DNA of 64,000 nucleotides. Origin: Tsuneonella sediminis (GTDB taxonomy: Bacteria; Pseudomonadota; Alphaproteobacteria; Sphingomonadales; Sphingomonadaceae). Made by a program: the position numbers and the translations under genes. How positions within the stretch are numbered: the first letter of the stretch is position 1; each line of letters opens with the position of its first letter. Under the pieces are notes generated by a model. The model searched no databases. It was not told the origin of the DNA and saw only the letters and a list, made by a program, of their open reading frames with translations. Positions 9,289 through 18,966 of this stretch are shown here, one piece after another. The DNA lies in NCBI RefSeq assembly GCF_051912845.1, contig NZ_JBNCBU010000004.1, positions 15,235 through 79,234 on the forward strand, in the 5' to 3' direction.

Positions 9289-10596
9289 ATGGCGTGGGAT
9301 TTCGAGACCGACCCCGATTTCCAGGCAAAACTCGACTGGATGGCCGAATTCATCGACGAGAAGGTCGAGCCGCTCGGCCATCTCGGGATTCATCCCTATG
9401 ACGTGAAGAACCCGCGCCGCAACGCGCTCGTGCGCCCGCTGCAGCAGGAGGTCAGGGAAAAGGGCCTGTGGGCCTGTCACCTCGGCCCGGACCTGGGCGG
9501 ACAGGGGTACGGCCAGGTCAAGCTCGGTCTCATGAACGAACTGATCGGGGGGGCGGCCTTCGCGCCGATCGTATTCGGTTGCCAGGCGCCCGACACCGGC
9601 AACGCCGAGATCATCGCGCACTACGGCACGCCCGAGCAGAAGGAGCAATATCTCCAGCCGCTGCTCGACAACCGGATCGTCAGCGCGTTCTCCATGACCG
9701 AACCGCAGGGCGGGTCGGACCCGACGAATTTCGTCACCCGCGCGACACAGGACGGCAACCACTGGAAGATTAACGGCGAGAAGTGGTTCTCGACCAACGG
9801 CAAATGGGCCGACTTCCTGATCGTCATGGCGGTGACCGATCCCGAGGCGCCGCGGCACGAGCGGATGAGCATGTTTATCGTTCCCGTGGACACCCCCGGC
9901 GTCGAGATCGTCCGTAACGTCGGCGTCTACGGGCAAGCGGACGGAAGCGAGAGCTACGTCCGCTATACCGACGTGCGCGTCCCCGCCGACCACCTGCTCG
10001 GAAAGCGCGGCGGGGCCTTCGCCATCTCGCAGACGCGGCTGGGCGGCGGGCGCGTTCACCACGCGATGCGCACGGTGGGCAACTGTCGCAAACTGCTCGA
10101 AGGGATGAGCCGCCGCGCGGTCAGCCGCACCACGCGCACGGGTACCCTGGCGGATTTCCAGGCCGTCCAGTTCGACATTGCCGACAGCTACATCGAACTC
10201 GAGCAGTTCAAGCTGTTCGTGCTCAAGACCGCGTGGGCGATCGACAAGCACAACGACTATCGCAAGGTCCGCAAGGACATCGCCGCGATCAAGGCACTGA
10301 TGCCCAAGGTTTACGCCGACATCGCCAAACGTTGCATCCACATTCACGGCTCGCTCGGCGTGTCGAACGAGATGCCGTTCGTCGGCGGGCTGATCGCGGC
10401 GATGGTCATGGGCATCGCCGACGGTCCGACCGAGGTGCACAAGGTGACCGTGGCGAAGCAGCACCTCAAGGCGTACCGCGACGTCAAGGACCCCGTCTTT
10501 CCGGACTACTCGCTGCTCAGCCGCCGGGCTCTTGCGCAGGAGCTTTACCCCGATCCGGTGGGCGAGATCGCCGATGCGGCGGAGGCGGTCGCTTGA
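9289..10596 (+). CDS. Acyl-CoA dehydrogenase, ACAD10/11-like
   Basis: FAD-dependent enzyme introducing a trans-2,3 double bond in an acyl-CoA. At 435 residues it is longer than short-chain members and most like the ACAD10/11 group. FAD and substrate loops are MTEPQGGSDPTNFVTRA and KWFSTNGKWADF; HIHGSLGVSNEMPF and GIADGPTEVHK lie near the C-terminus. ACAD10/11 enzymes favour long or 4-hydroxy acyl chains, which fits a lipid or terpenoid-like substrate, but that is inference. Ribosome site GGGAGGGA precedes ATG 9289. The stop overlaps the next start (TTGA). Confidence 0.9.
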   Translation: MAWDFETDPDFQAKLDWMAEFIDEKVEPLGHLGIHPYDVKNPRRNALVRPLQQEVREKGLWACHLGPDLGGQGYGQVKLGLMNELIGGAAFAPIVFGCQAPDTGNAEIIAHYGTPEQKEQYLQPLLDNRIVSAFSMTEPQGGSDPTNFVTRATQDGNHWKINGEKWFSTNGKWADFLIVMAVTDPEAPRHERMSMFIVPVDTPGVEIVRNVGVYGQADGSESYVRYTDVRVPADHLLGKRGGAFAISQTRLGGGRVHHAMRTVGNCRKLLEGMSRRAVSRTTRTGTLADFQAVQFDIADSYIELEQFKLFVLKTAWAIDKHNDYRKVRKDIAAIKALMPKVYADIAKRCIHIHGSLGVSNEMPFVGGLIAAMVMGIADGPTEVHKVTVAKQHLKAYRDVKDPVFPDYSLLSRRALAQELYPDPVGEIADAAEAVA

Positions 10597-12083
10597 TCCC
10601 GCCCGACGCGCCCAAGCTCGGCCTCGGCACGCGCATCGGCTACGGCGCCGGGTCGATGGCCAACGGCATCAAGTCGGCCGCGTTCTCGAGCTACCTGATG
10701 CTGTATTTCAATCAGGTAGTGGGCGTGCCGGCCGCGATCGTCGGCACCGCACTCGCCATGACCCTGCTGGTCGATGCCGTCGTCGACCCGTTTCTGGGCC
10801 GGTGGGCCGACGTCACCCGGTCGCGGTGGGGTCGGCGGCACCCGTTCATGTACGCGGCCGCGCTGCCGACGACTGTATTCTTCTTCCTTACATGGTTTCC
10901 GCCCGACGGGCTCAGCCATGTCCAGCTGGGCTGGTGGATCTTCGGACTCGCCGCAGCGACCCGCGCCTCGATCAGCGCCTTCGAGATCAACGCCGCGGCG
11001 ATGAATCCGGAACTTACTCCGGTCTATACCGAGCGCACGAGGCTGTTTTCGCTGCGCTACTGGTTCGGATATGCCGGTGCCTATGGCTTCACCTCGTTCA
11101 GCCTGGCGTTCATTTTCGTCGAGAGCGAGGCCTTCCCGCGAGGCCAGCTCAACCCGGAAAGCTACGTCGGCTTCGCCTCACTCGGCGCCGCGCTGATCTT
11201 CGTGGCGATCGTCGTGTGCGCCGCTTCCACCCACAACCGGATTCCCTATATGCGGCAGGCGGCCGGACAGGCGGGCGATCCGCGAATGCCGCTATCGCAG
11301 CATCTGCGCGAAATGTTCGCGGCGTTCCGCAACCGGGGCTTCCTGGCGATCTTCGGCTTCGGCGTGTTCAAATACACGGCGATCGGGCTCTACAGCGCCA
11401 CGACCCTTTATTTCGGCACCTACCTCTTCAAGCTCAATACGGCCCAGTTGGCCCTTCTCACGCTAGACAGCTTCGTCGCCGCCACGCTCGCCGCACCGCT
11501 CGCTCCGGTCATGTCTAACTGGCTCGGCAAGCGCGCCAGCTCGATGATCTTCGCAGTGCTCGGGGTCTCGATCGGCCTGACCCCGCTGCTCCTTTCGTAT
11601 CTCGACCTGTTCTTCGTTCCGGGCGACGCGCTCCTGGTCCCGGTCCTGTTCCTGATCGGCGCGGTCTACGGGTCGATGGTCGCCATCTCGCTGATCAACA
11701 CCAGCTCGATGCTCGCCGACGTCGTGGAGGACAGCGAGGTCGAGACGGGCACCCATTCGGCGGGCACGTTCTTTTCCGCGTCCAGCTTCATGCAGCAGTG
11801 TTCGAACGCGCTCGGGATCTTTGCCGCAGGACAGGTGCTCGCCGCATCGTCGTTTCCGGAAAAGGCCGATCCGGCGACGCTCGATCCCGCAGTGGTCGAC
11901 AGTCTCCTGATCCACTATATCCCGACGTCGATCGGTCTGTGGACGATCGGCGCACTGATCCTGATGTTCTACCCGATCACGCGCGCCCGCCACGAGCGCA
12001 ACGTGGAAATCCTGCGCGCCCGCGAGGCCGAGGCGCGCGAACAGCAGCAGCGCGACGCCCCGCTGGGCGCCCCGGCGCGATGA
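10593..12083 (+). CDS. MFS transporter of the glycoside-pentoside-hexuronide (MelB-like) group
   Basis: A 496-residue inner-membrane carrier with about twelve hydrophobic segments. The loop DPFLGRWADVTRSRWGRRHP is the cation-symporter signature of the MelB/GPH group, and the N-terminal GLGTRIGYGAGSMANG helix is typical. The start is taken as TTG 10593, overlapping the dehydrogenase stop as TTGA, because the next ATG (10656) would delete part of the first helix. In sphingomonads such carriers often sit in catabolic clusters, so it may import an organic acid or glycoside; no substrate can be assigned. Confidence 0.85.
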   Translation: MIPPDAPKLGLGTRIGYGAGSMANGIKSAAFSSYLMLYFNQVVGVPAAIVGTALAMTLLVDAVVDPFLGRWADVTRSRWGRRHPFMYAAALPTTVFFFLTWFPPDGLSHVQLGWWIFGLAAATRASISAFEINAAAMNPELTPVYTERTRLFSLRYWFGYAGAYGFTSFSLAFIFVESEAFPRGQLNPESYVGFASLGAALIFVAIVVCAASTHNRIPYMRQAAGQAGDPRMPLSQHLREMFAAFRNRGFLAIFGFGVFKYTAIGLYSATTLYFGTYLFKLNTAQLALLTLDSFVAATLAAPLAPVMSNWLGKRASSMIFAVLGVSIGLTPLLLSYLDLFFVPGDALLVPVLFLIGAVYGSMVAISLINTSSMLADVVEDSEVETGTHSAGTFFSASSFMQQCSNALGIFAAGQVLAASSFPEKADPATLDPAVVDSLLIHYIPTSIGLWTIGALILMFYPITRARHERNVEILRAREAEAREQQQRDAPLGAPAR

Positions 12084-12099
12084 ACCACTGAGGAGAAAG

Positions 12100-13314
12100 A
12101 TGATGGCGACCCTGGCCGAACCGAAGGAAGCGAGCGCCGACGAGGCCTTTCGCGAAGAAGTGCGCGCGTTCCTTGCCGGGAACTTCCCGCCCGAGCTCAA
12201 GGGAAAAGGGAACGCGCTGGCCAGCGTGGAAGGCCCGACCAAGGAGACCGATCTCCAGAAGAAATGGCGCGAAGCCATGGGCAGCCGCGGCTGGGGCACG
12301 CCCACCTGGCCGAAGGAATACGGCGGCGGCGGCCTGTCGAAGAAGCAGGCGCGCATCCTCCAGGAGGAAATGGCCAGGGCGGGCGCTTACAACCCGATCG
12401 GCGGCATGGGGGTGATGATGTTCGGCCCTACCCTGCTCGAGTACGGGAGCGAGGAGCAGAAGAAGGAGCACATCCCGCCGATCTGCCGCGGCGAGATTCG
12501 CTGGTGCCAGGGTTACTCCGAACCCAACGCGGGGTCCGACCTCGCCAACCTGCAGACCTTCGCCGAGGACAAGGGGGATCACTACCTCGTCAACGGCCAG
12601 AAGACCTGGACCAGCGGCGGCCAGTGGGCCGACAAGTGCTTCGCGATCGTCCGCACCGACAGGAGCGACAAGCACAAGGGCATCAGCTTCATGCTGATCG
12701 ACATGGATTCGCCCGGCGTCGAAGTGCGCCCGATCCAGATGATCAGCGGCATGAGCCCGTTCTGCGAAACGTTCTTCACCGACGTGAAGGTGCCAAAGAC
12801 TAACCTCGTCGGCGAGGAAGGCCAGGGCTGGACGATCGGCAAGCGATTGCTCCAGCATGAGCGGACCAACCTGTCGGGCGGCGGCGGCCTCGCCTCGCTG
12901 ATGGGATCGAGCCTTGCCGACATGGCGAAGAAATACCTCGAGACCGACGGCGAAGGCCGGATCGTCGATGCGATCCTGCGCGACCGGATCGCCGATTTCG
13001 AGATCCGCTGGCAGTCGTTCCTGCTGACCGCGCGCCGCGCGGTCGAGGAAAGCAAGGCCGCCGGCGGGGTCAGCGAGATCAGCTCGGTGCTGAAGAAGCT
13101 CGGCACCAAGCTCGGCCAGGAACGCGCAGAGCTGACGATCGAGATCATGGGCATGCAGGGTCTCGGCTGGGAAGGCGAAGGCTTTACCGACGCCGAGCTT
13201 GCCGGCGTGCGCGCCTGGCTCTTCGGCAAGGCGACGACGATCTACGGCGGGTCGACCGAGATCCAGAACAACATCATCGCCAAGCGCGTGCTCGGCATGC
13301 TGGACCACCAGTAA
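12100..13314 (+). CDS. Acyl-CoA dehydrogenase, large subunit type
   Basis: Acyl-CoA dehydrogenase fold, 404 residues. YSEPNAGSDLANLQT and KTWTSGGQWADKCF are the FAD and substrate loops, LQHERTN contains an acidic residue in the helix that carries the base in some subfamilies, and IYGGSTEIQNNIIAKRVLG is the C-terminal dimer/FAD segment. The usual YEGT catalytic Glu position reads YGGS, so the base must lie elsewhere. AGGAGA precedes two consecutive ATGs (12100, 12103). It is 27 bases upstream of a shorter dehydrogenase and likely forms a heteromer with it. Confidence 0.9.
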   Translation: MMATLAEPKEASADEAFREEVRAFLAGNFPPELKGKGNALASVEGPTKETDLQKKWREAMGSRGWGTPTWPKEYGGGGLSKKQARILQEEMARAGAYNPIGGMGVMMFGPTLLEYGSEEQKKEHIPPICRGEIRWCQGYSEPNAGSDLANLQTFAEDKGDHYLVNGQKTWTSGGQWADKCFAIVRTDRSDKHKGISFMLIDMDSPGVEVRPIQMISGMSPFCETFFTDVKVPKTNLVGEEGQGWTIGKRLLQHERTNLSGGGGLASLMGSSLADMAKKYLETDGEGRIVDAILRDRIADFEIRWQSFLLTARRAVEESKAAGGVSEISSVLKKLGTKLGQERAELTIEIMGMQGLGWEGEGFTDAELAGVRAWLFGKATTIYGGSTEIQNNIIAKRVLGMLDHQ

Positions 13315-13341
13315 GGCCGGCAGGACAAGGGAGCGAGAAAC

Positions 13342-14409
13342 ATGGCTGTCCTCAACGAAGAACAGGAAATGCTGCGCGACATGGCGCGCGACTGGGCGAC
13401 CAACGAGAGTCCGGTGGCCGCGTTCCGCAAGGTCCGCGCCGACAAGCCCGCCGAAGGGTATTCCCCGCAGGCGTTCCAGACGATGGCGCAGATGGGCTGG
13501 ACCGGTATCGTCATTCCCGAGGAATACGGCGGAAGCGATTTCGGCTGGATGAGCGCGGGTCTCGTGGTCGAGGAACTCGGCAAGACCCTCACCGCCAGCC
13601 CCTTGGTCGCGACGACCCTGGCAGCAAGCGCGATCGTGATCGGCGGGTCCGACGAGCAGAAGGCGAAGTGGCTGCCGAAACTGGCGAGCGGCGAAGTCGT
13701 CGGCACGCTCGCCATCGACGAATCCGCGCGCCACGATGGCAAGATCTCGGCCAAGGTCGACGGCGGCAAGCTGTCGGGCACCAAGGCCTTCGTCCACGAA
13801 GCGCACGGTGCCTCGCTGTTCGTGGTGGCGGCATCGGACGGGCTCTACCTCGTCGAGAATGGCGACGGCGTTTCGCTGTCCGACCGCAAGCTGACCGACC
13901 AGCGCAGCCACGCCCAGGTGACGTTCGACGGTGCCGCGGCGGACAGGCTGGCTGGCGGCGGCGAGGACCTTCTCGACAAGGTCCTCGACCGGGCGCGCAT
14001 CCTGACTGCGGCAGAGATGCTTGGCATGGCGCAGCAGGTATTCGACGTGACGCTCGATTACCTGAAGCAGCGCGTCCAGTTCAACCAGGTGCTCGCCAGC
14101 TTCCAGGCGCTGCAACACCGGATGGCGGACCTGTTCGGCGATCTGGCGATGATGCGCAGCGCGGTCGAGGGTGGTTTGGACGCGCTCGATTCCGGGTTCG
14201 GCGTGCCCCGCGCCGCCGCGATCGCCAAGGCCGAAGCCAACCGCGTGCTGCATGTGATGAGCCGCGAGGGCATCCAGCTCCACGGCGGCATCGGCATGAC
14301 CGATGAATACGACATCGGCTTCTACCTCAAGCGCGCCCGCGTGCTCGAGGCAAGCTGGGGTTCGAGCGGGTTCCTCAGGGACCGCTTCGCCCGGCTGGCG
14401 GGCTACTGA
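13342..14409 (+). CDS. Acyl-CoA dehydrogenase, small subunit type
   Basis: A 355-residue acyl-CoA dehydrogenase homologue. It keeps the N-terminal helical domain (LNEEQEMLRDMARDWA, GWTGIVIPEEYGGSDFGWM) and the C-terminal LHGGIGMTDEYDIGFYLKRA. The middle beta domain is shortened and loses the usual EP-x-AGSD loop: it reads LAIDESARHDGKISAKVDG. This pattern is seen in the second subunit of alpha2beta2 enzymes such as pimeloyl-CoA dehydrogenase and the mycobacterial steroid side-chain FadE pairs. With the preceding gene it probably acts on a bulky or dicarboxylic acyl-CoA. Confidence 0.87.
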   Translation: MAVLNEEQEMLRDMARDWATNESPVAAFRKVRADKPAEGYSPQAFQTMAQMGWTGIVIPEEYGGSDFGWMSAGLVVEELGKTLTASPLVATTLAASAIVIGGSDEQKAKWLPKLASGEVVGTLAIDESARHDGKISAKVDGGKLSGTKAFVHEAHGASLFVVAASDGLYLVENGDGVSLSDRKLTDQRSHAQVTFDGAAADRLAGGGEDLLDKVLDRARILTAAEMLGMAQQVFDVTLDYLKQRVQFNQVLASFQALQHRMADLFGDLAMMRSAVEGGLDALDSGFGVPRAAAIAKAEANRVLHVMSREGIQLHGGIGMTDEYDIGFYLKRARVLEASWGSSGFLRDRFARLAGY

Positions 14410-14486
14410 ATTCGGTAGAACCCATACAGGACAGCGCCCTCGCCGATCCCGGCGAGGGCGACTCGTTCGTTCGCCACGCGCGGTTC

Positions 14487-15707
14487 GTGCAGGGGAACCT
14501 GCGGCGCAACTACACCGCGAACATGATCCACGGCATCCTCGGGATGACCGGGTTCCGGCTGATCTATGCGCCCACGATCATCCCTGCCTACCTGCTGGCC
14601 ATCACCGGCAGCCCCGCCGCCGTCGGTCTGGGCACCGCCCTGCTCCAGCTCGGCGCCACGGTCTCGCCGATTCTCAGCGGCGCGAGGATCGAGCACCGCA
14701 GCCATATCCTGCCCTATTCGATCAGGGTGGGATCGATGATGCGGGTCGCCATCCTTGGCCTCGCAATTGCCGGCTGGACGCTGACGGGCAGCGCGCTCGT
14801 GTGGGTAACGCTCGGCCTGTTCCTGTTCCTCGGGTTCTTCAACGGCGCGCAGCGGGTCGCATTCCAGATGCTCATGGCCAAGGTCATCCCCATCGACCGG
14901 CGCGGGCGGCTGCAGGGCTATCGCAACCTGGCGGGAGGGCTGATCGCCGCCGCGCTCGCGTGGGTCGCGGGGCATTATTTCATCGCGGGCGAGTGGCTCG
15001 GCAATGGCTACGCGACGACGTTTCTGTTCGCGTTCGTCCTGACCAGCGCGGGGTTGCTTGTGCTCCAGACGATGATCCGCGAACCCGCTGCACCGGCCTC
15101 CCGTCCGGTCATCCCTCTGCGCGAACGTATCCGGCAATTCCCGCAGCTGCTCGAGGACAAGGACTTTGCCCGGTTCATCGGCGCGCAGGCGCTGGCGACC
15201 GCCATCCGGATCGGCGGGCCGTTCTGGACGGTCTACGCCGGGCAGAGGCTGGGCTTAAGCGGCGCGCTGATCGGCGGGCTGAGCCTCGCGTTTCTCGGGG
15301 CGGACACCATTTCCAACCTGCTGTGGGGCGGGATGGGAGACCGCCTGGGCTTTCGCATAGTGTACATCCTCTCGCTCGTGTCGGTGATCGCAGGCGTGGG
15401 TCTGCTGACGGTCTCGGCCACGGCCGCGCCGATCTATCTGGCGTTCGTCCTTCTCGGGGCCGGAGGCTCGGGCTGGATGCTGGCCTCGACGACCATGGTG
15501 CTCGAATTCGGCGCGCACGAGGACATTCCGATGCGGCTGGCGTTCGTGACCACCGCCGAAGGCTTCGTCGCCGCCGCCGGCCCGGTGCTGGCGGGACTGC
15601 TGGTAGCGGTCGCGGGCTTCACGCCGCTGTTCACGCTGGTGCTTTTGGCACTGGTCGCCGCGCTCGGGCTGATGACCTTCGCGGTGCGCGAGCCGCGAAC
15701 GAGGTAG
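14487..15707 (+). CDS. MFS transporter
   Basis: A 406-residue multi-pass membrane protein with about twelve hydrophobic helices. GLSLAFLGADTISNLLWGGMGDRLGFR is interrupted by the MFS inter-domain type motif GDRLG. The start is uncertain. GTG 14487 is the first ordinary start codon in frame but has no clear ribosome site, and the frame stays open back to the preceding stop, where a CTG (14406) overlaps it. Its direction and close spacing place it at the end of the dehydrogenase operon. The substrate is unknown; uptake of the compound degraded by the cluster, or export of an intermediate, are both possible. Confidence 0.8.
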   Translation: MQGNLRRNYTANMIHGILGMTGFRLIYAPTIIPAYLLAITGSPAAVGLGTALLQLGATVSPILSGARIEHRSHILPYSIRVGSMMRVAILGLAIAGWTLTGSALVWVTLGLFLFLGFFNGAQRVAFQMLMAKVIPIDRRGRLQGYRNLAGGLIAAALAWVAGHYFIAGEWLGNGYATTFLFAFVLTSAGLLVLQTMIREPAAPASRPVIPLRERIRQFPQLLEDKDFARFIGAQALATAIRIGGPFWTVYAGQRLGLSGALIGGLSLAFLGADTISNLLWGGMGDRLGFRIVYILSLVSVIAGVGLLTVSATAAPIYLAFVLLGAGGSGWMLASTTMVLEFGAHEDIPMRLAFVTTAEGFVAAAGPVLAGLLVAVAGFTPLFTLVLLALVAALGLMTFAVREPRTR

Positions 15708-15800
15708 AACTTTGGTTAGGGTCCAAGGGTTTGGTCGTTGCACAATTCCAACATCGCAACATTATTACCCGCACACCGAGAGAAAATCGCCCATATCAGC

Positions 15801-15829
15801 TTGACAGCAGGGCCTCGTTGACATTCAAT
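15801..15829 (+). promoter_or_regulatory. Candidate promoter of the TonB-dependent receptor
   Basis: TTGACA (15801-15806), 17-base spacer, TTCAAT (15824-15829). A second TTGACA at 15818-15823 lies 19 bases before TATCCC (15843-15848). The 190-base gap 15708-15897 is more A/T-rich than its surroundings, as expected for a regulated promoter, and also holds an AAACGGGTAT element at 15836-15845. Confidence 0.5.
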
Positions 15830-15897
15830 TTCGAGAAACGGGTATCCCGCCTCAAAGGGCGGCATCAGACAAGTCCGTGTCACAGGAGAGGAAACCG

Positions 15898-18882
15898 ATG
15901 ACCAAGACAGCTTTGCGTCACACCTGCGCCTGCCTCGCGCTCAGCGCCGGCATGGTGGGCATACCGGCCGTTGCGCAGACGGCCGAAGACGGCCAGGTGG
16001 ACGAACGCCAGATCGTCGTTACCGGCACCCTCATCCGCGGCACTCCGGAAGATGCCGCGCTTCCCGTCGACGTCAGCACGGCGGAAGAACTGACCGCCGC
16101 GGGCGTGACCAACCCGCTCGAATTCATCAAGGACCTGCCCTCCAGCGGCGCGGTTCTGGGCGATTCCAACCAGTTCTCGACCGCCAGCCAGGGTTTCCAG
16201 GGCAACGGGTCGATCAACCTCAGGAACCTCGGCGCACAGCGTACGCTGGTGCTGTTCAACGGCCGCCGCTTCATTCCCGCGCCGGGTGACGGGTTTGCCG
16301 ATACGAACCTGATCCCGCTGTTCGCGCTCGACCGGATCGAAATCCTCAAGGACGGCGCGGCCGCGACCTACGGCTCAGACGCGATCGGCGGCGTCGCCAA
16401 CTTCATCACCAAGAGCCGGTTCGACGGCATCCAGCTCAACGGCGACTACAAGTTCGTCGACGGGTCGGACGACGATTACAACGCCAGCATTCTCGTCGGA
16501 AAGAACTTCGGCGGGTTCAACATCCTCGCCGGGTTCGGCTGGCAGCACCGCAGCGAACTGCAGGCCCGCAAGCGCGACTTCATCACCGACGTGCCCTACC
16601 AGGTGAACCCGTCGGGCTGGTCGACCCTGGGCAATCCCGGCAGCTACCTGCCGCGCGCGGGTGCGACGCCGGTGTCGGGTGTGACGCTTGACGGCAACCA
16701 GCTCAACATCTGCAATACGCTCGGCGGTTTCCAGTCCACGACCGGACCAAACGGCACAGGCAGCCCGATTTGCCGTTTCACCTTCGTCCCGTTCGACAAC
16801 CTCGTCGAGAAGACCAATCGCTACCAGGCTTACCTGCAGGCCGACGCCGAGCTGTCGGACAACCTGCGGTGGCACGCCGAGGCGCTCTGGGCGCATTCGC
16901 TGCTCCCGCGGCTGCGTTATTCGCCGTCGTTCCCGCCAACCCAGGGGCCGCGTGGCCCCGGCAGCGTGGGCGCATTCACCGTGCCGAGGGCCAACCCGGG
17001 ATTCCAGGGCTTCATCAACCAGAGCTATCCGGCAGGCAGCGCGGCCTTCAACACGGTCAACAATCTCGCCACGAACGCCCTCATCATCCTGTTCCGCCCG
17101 TTCGGCGTGGGCGGCAATCCGGCGACCGACGAACTGGGTAGCCAGTTCGGGCGCGCCGAGGACGATGCATGGCGCATCTCATCGGGCTTCGATTACGACT
17201 TCAGCGACACGTTCCGCGCCAGCCTGTTCGGAACCTACCAGCGCCACTGGCGCGAGGCGTGGGTGACCGACGCAGTCGGCGGGCGGCTCCAGCGCGCGCT
17301 CGACGGGTTCGGCGGCCCCAACTGCACCGGCACAACCCCGGGTGCCAACGGGTGCCTGTGGTTCAACCCCTTCATCAACACCGCGCCGCGAGCACGCGTC
17401 ACCGGGGTCGCCAACCCGGGCTTCATTTCCTCGGCACAGAACAGCCCGGAGGTCGTGAACTGGATCTACATCCCCAACGGCACGATCCAGATGGAAGAGA
17501 ACGTCATCTTCGACCTGATCTTCTCGGGCGAGACCGGCCTCGATCTCGGCGGCGGGCCGGTCGCCTACGCGTTCGGCGCCCAGCACCGGCATTCGTACTT
17601 CACCTCGAAGCCGTTGAATGCGCTCAACGACCGCAACCAGAATCCGTGCCCGATCGAGGGCGACCGGTCGTGCCTCAGCCGGCCGGGCGCCGACATCGGC
17701 CCGTTCATCTTCCTCGGGCAATCGACGCAGGTCGCGCTCACGCAGAACGTCAAGGCGCTGTTTGCCGAAGTCAACGTGCCGATCGGCACGCGGCTCGAGG
17801 TGAACGGCGCGGTCCGGTTCGAGGATTACGGCGGATCGGTCGGATCGACGATCAATCCCAAGGGCTCGTTCCGCTTCGAGGCGACCGACTTCCTGACCTT
17901 CCGCGGGTCGATCGGCACGACGTTCCGCGGGCCGACCGCGGCGCAGGTGTCGCCGACTTCGGTCACAACGCTCGCGGGCATCCAGGCCGCGGCGAACAAC
18001 TTCAAGTCGGTCGACCTGTTCGGCAACAACGTCGATCTCGGGCCGGAAACCGCGTTCACCTACAACATCGGCGCGGTGATCAAGACGGGCGGCTTCACCA
18101 GCTCGGTCGACTTCTGGTCGTACGATTTCGATGACCGGATCACGACCACGCCGGGCCAGGCGATCGCCTCGTCGGTCGGCAACAACCAGACCAACGGGAC
18201 TACGCCGGTCAACTGTTCGAGCCCGCTGGCCAACCTGATCACCTTTGCCGGCAATGCCTGTATCCAGGGCGTGACGGTCGGCAACGACATCGCCCGCGTG
18301 CGGACCGACTGGGTGAACGGGCCCAAGGTGAAGACGCAGGGTATCGACGCCGCGATCGACTACCGGATGCCGATCGGCGCCGAGGTCGAAGCGAGCATCG
18401 GCGCGCAGGGCACCTACATCACGAAGTACGACGTGGACGATTTCATCTTCCGCGGCGTGAACCTGCAGCCCGGCTATTCGGCGCTGGGCTTCAGCAACTA
18501 CTTCCGCGATCCGGGCACCGTCTCGAAGCTGCGGGCCAACGCCTATGCCGGGCTGGAAGTCGGGCCGGCGAGCCTGAGGGCGGTGTACAAGTACATCAAG
18601 GGCGTGACCGACGATCGCTGCCCCGCCCTACCCGCCCCTTGCGCCACGACGCCTGATGGCTTCTCGACCAACTTTGGCCGGGAAATCCGCGACTACCACC
18701 AGCTCGACCTGTTCGCGAACTACAAGCTGCAACTCGGCCGGTCTGATGCCATGCTGCGCGCGGGCATCGAGAACGTGTTCGACCGCGATCCTTCGGCGGC
18801 GCGTCTGGAGGCGGGATACGATCCGTTCACGGGCAATCCCTATGGCCGGATGTACACGCTGGGCATCACCTTCGATTACTGA
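15898..18882 (+). CDS. TonB-dependent outer membrane receptor
   Basis: Outer-membrane beta-barrel active transporter, 994 residues. The signal peptide spans about residues 1-27 (ends AVAQ). A TonB-box-like stretch RQIVVTGT follows at about 37-44, then the plug domain (LRNLGAQRTLVLFNGRR, DRIEILKDGAAATYGSDAI). The barrel ends YTLGITFDY with the required terminal aromatic. ATG 15898 with CAGGAGAG upstream is chosen over an in-frame GTG 21 bases earlier. This long subclass is typical of sphingomonads. The neighbouring catabolic genes suggest import of a hydrophobic carboxylic acid or similar nutrient rather than a siderophore; that is inference. Confidence 0.93.
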   Translation: MTKTALRHTCACLALSAGMVGIPAVAQTAEDGQVDERQIVVTGTLIRGTPEDAALPVDVSTAEELTAAGVTNPLEFIKDLPSSGAVLGDSNQFSTASQGFQGNGSINLRNLGAQRTLVLFNGRRFIPAPGDGFADTNLIPLFALDRIEILKDGAAATYGSDAIGGVANFITKSRFDGIQLNGDYKFVDGSDDDYNASILVGKNFGGFNILAGFGWQHRSELQARKRDFITDVPYQVNPSGWSTLGNPGSYLPRAGATPVSGVTLDGNQLNICNTLGGFQSTTGPNGTGSPICRFTFVPFDNLVEKTNRYQAYLQADAELSDNLRWHAEALWAHSLLPRLRYSPSFPPTQGPRGPGSVGAFTVPRANPGFQGFINQSYPAGSAAFNTVNNLATNALIILFRPFGVGGNPATDELGSQFGRAEDDAWRISSGFDYDFSDTFRASLFGTYQRHWREAWVTDAVGGRLQRALDGFGGPNCTGTTPGANGCLWFNPFINTAPRARVTGVANPGFISSAQNSPEVVNWIYIPNGTIQMEENVIFDLIFSGETGLDLGGGPVAYAFGAQHRHSYFTSKPLNALNDRNQNPCPIEGDRSCLSRPGADIGPFIFLGQSTQVALTQNVKALFAEVNVPIGTRLEVNGAVRFEDYGGSVGSTINPKGSFRFEATDFLTFRGSIGTTFRGPTAAQVSPTSVTTLAGIQAAANNFKSVDLFGNNVDLGPETAFTYNIGAVIKTGGFTSSVDFWSYDFDDRITTTPGQAIASSVGNNQTNGTTPVNCSSPLANLITFAGNACIQGVTVGNDIARVRTDWVNGPKVKTQGIDAAIDYRMPIGAEVEASIGAQGTYITKYDVDDFIFRGVNLQPGYSALGFSNYFRDPGTVSKLRANAYAGLEVGPASLRAVYKYIKGVTDDRCPALPAPCATTPDGFSTNFGREIRDYHQLDLFANYKLQLGRSDAMLRAGIENVFDRDPSAARLEAGYDPFTGNPYGRMYTLGITFDY

Positions 18883-18906
18883 TCGAAGTCGGGGAAACGG
18901 GCATCG

Positions 18907-18937
18907 GGGGCCGTGCGGGAAACCGCCCGGCCCCTTT
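18907..18937. terminator. Hairpin terminator between convergent receptor and TetR genes
   Basis: GGGGCCG (18907-18913) pairs with CGGCCCC (18928-18934), and GCGG (18915-18918) with CCGC (18923-18926) around a GAAA loop, with one internal mismatch. TTT follows on the plus strand. Its position in the 84-base convergent gap suits a bidirectional terminator. Confidence 0.7.
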
Positions 18938-18966
18938 CGCTTGGTCCAAATCAAGAATTCGGTGGA

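Noticed and set aside
11977..14283. Long minus-strand open frame of about 768 codons opposite the dehydrogenase genes
   Set aside because: It is antisense to two clear acyl-CoA dehydrogenases, has low-complexity composition rich in Arg, His and Ala, and shows no domain; GC-rich third positions create such frames.
9289..14409. Three acyl-CoA dehydrogenase genes as a recent tandem duplication
   Set aside because: Lengths and motifs differ strongly (ACAD10/11-like, large and small subunit types), so they are old paralogues.
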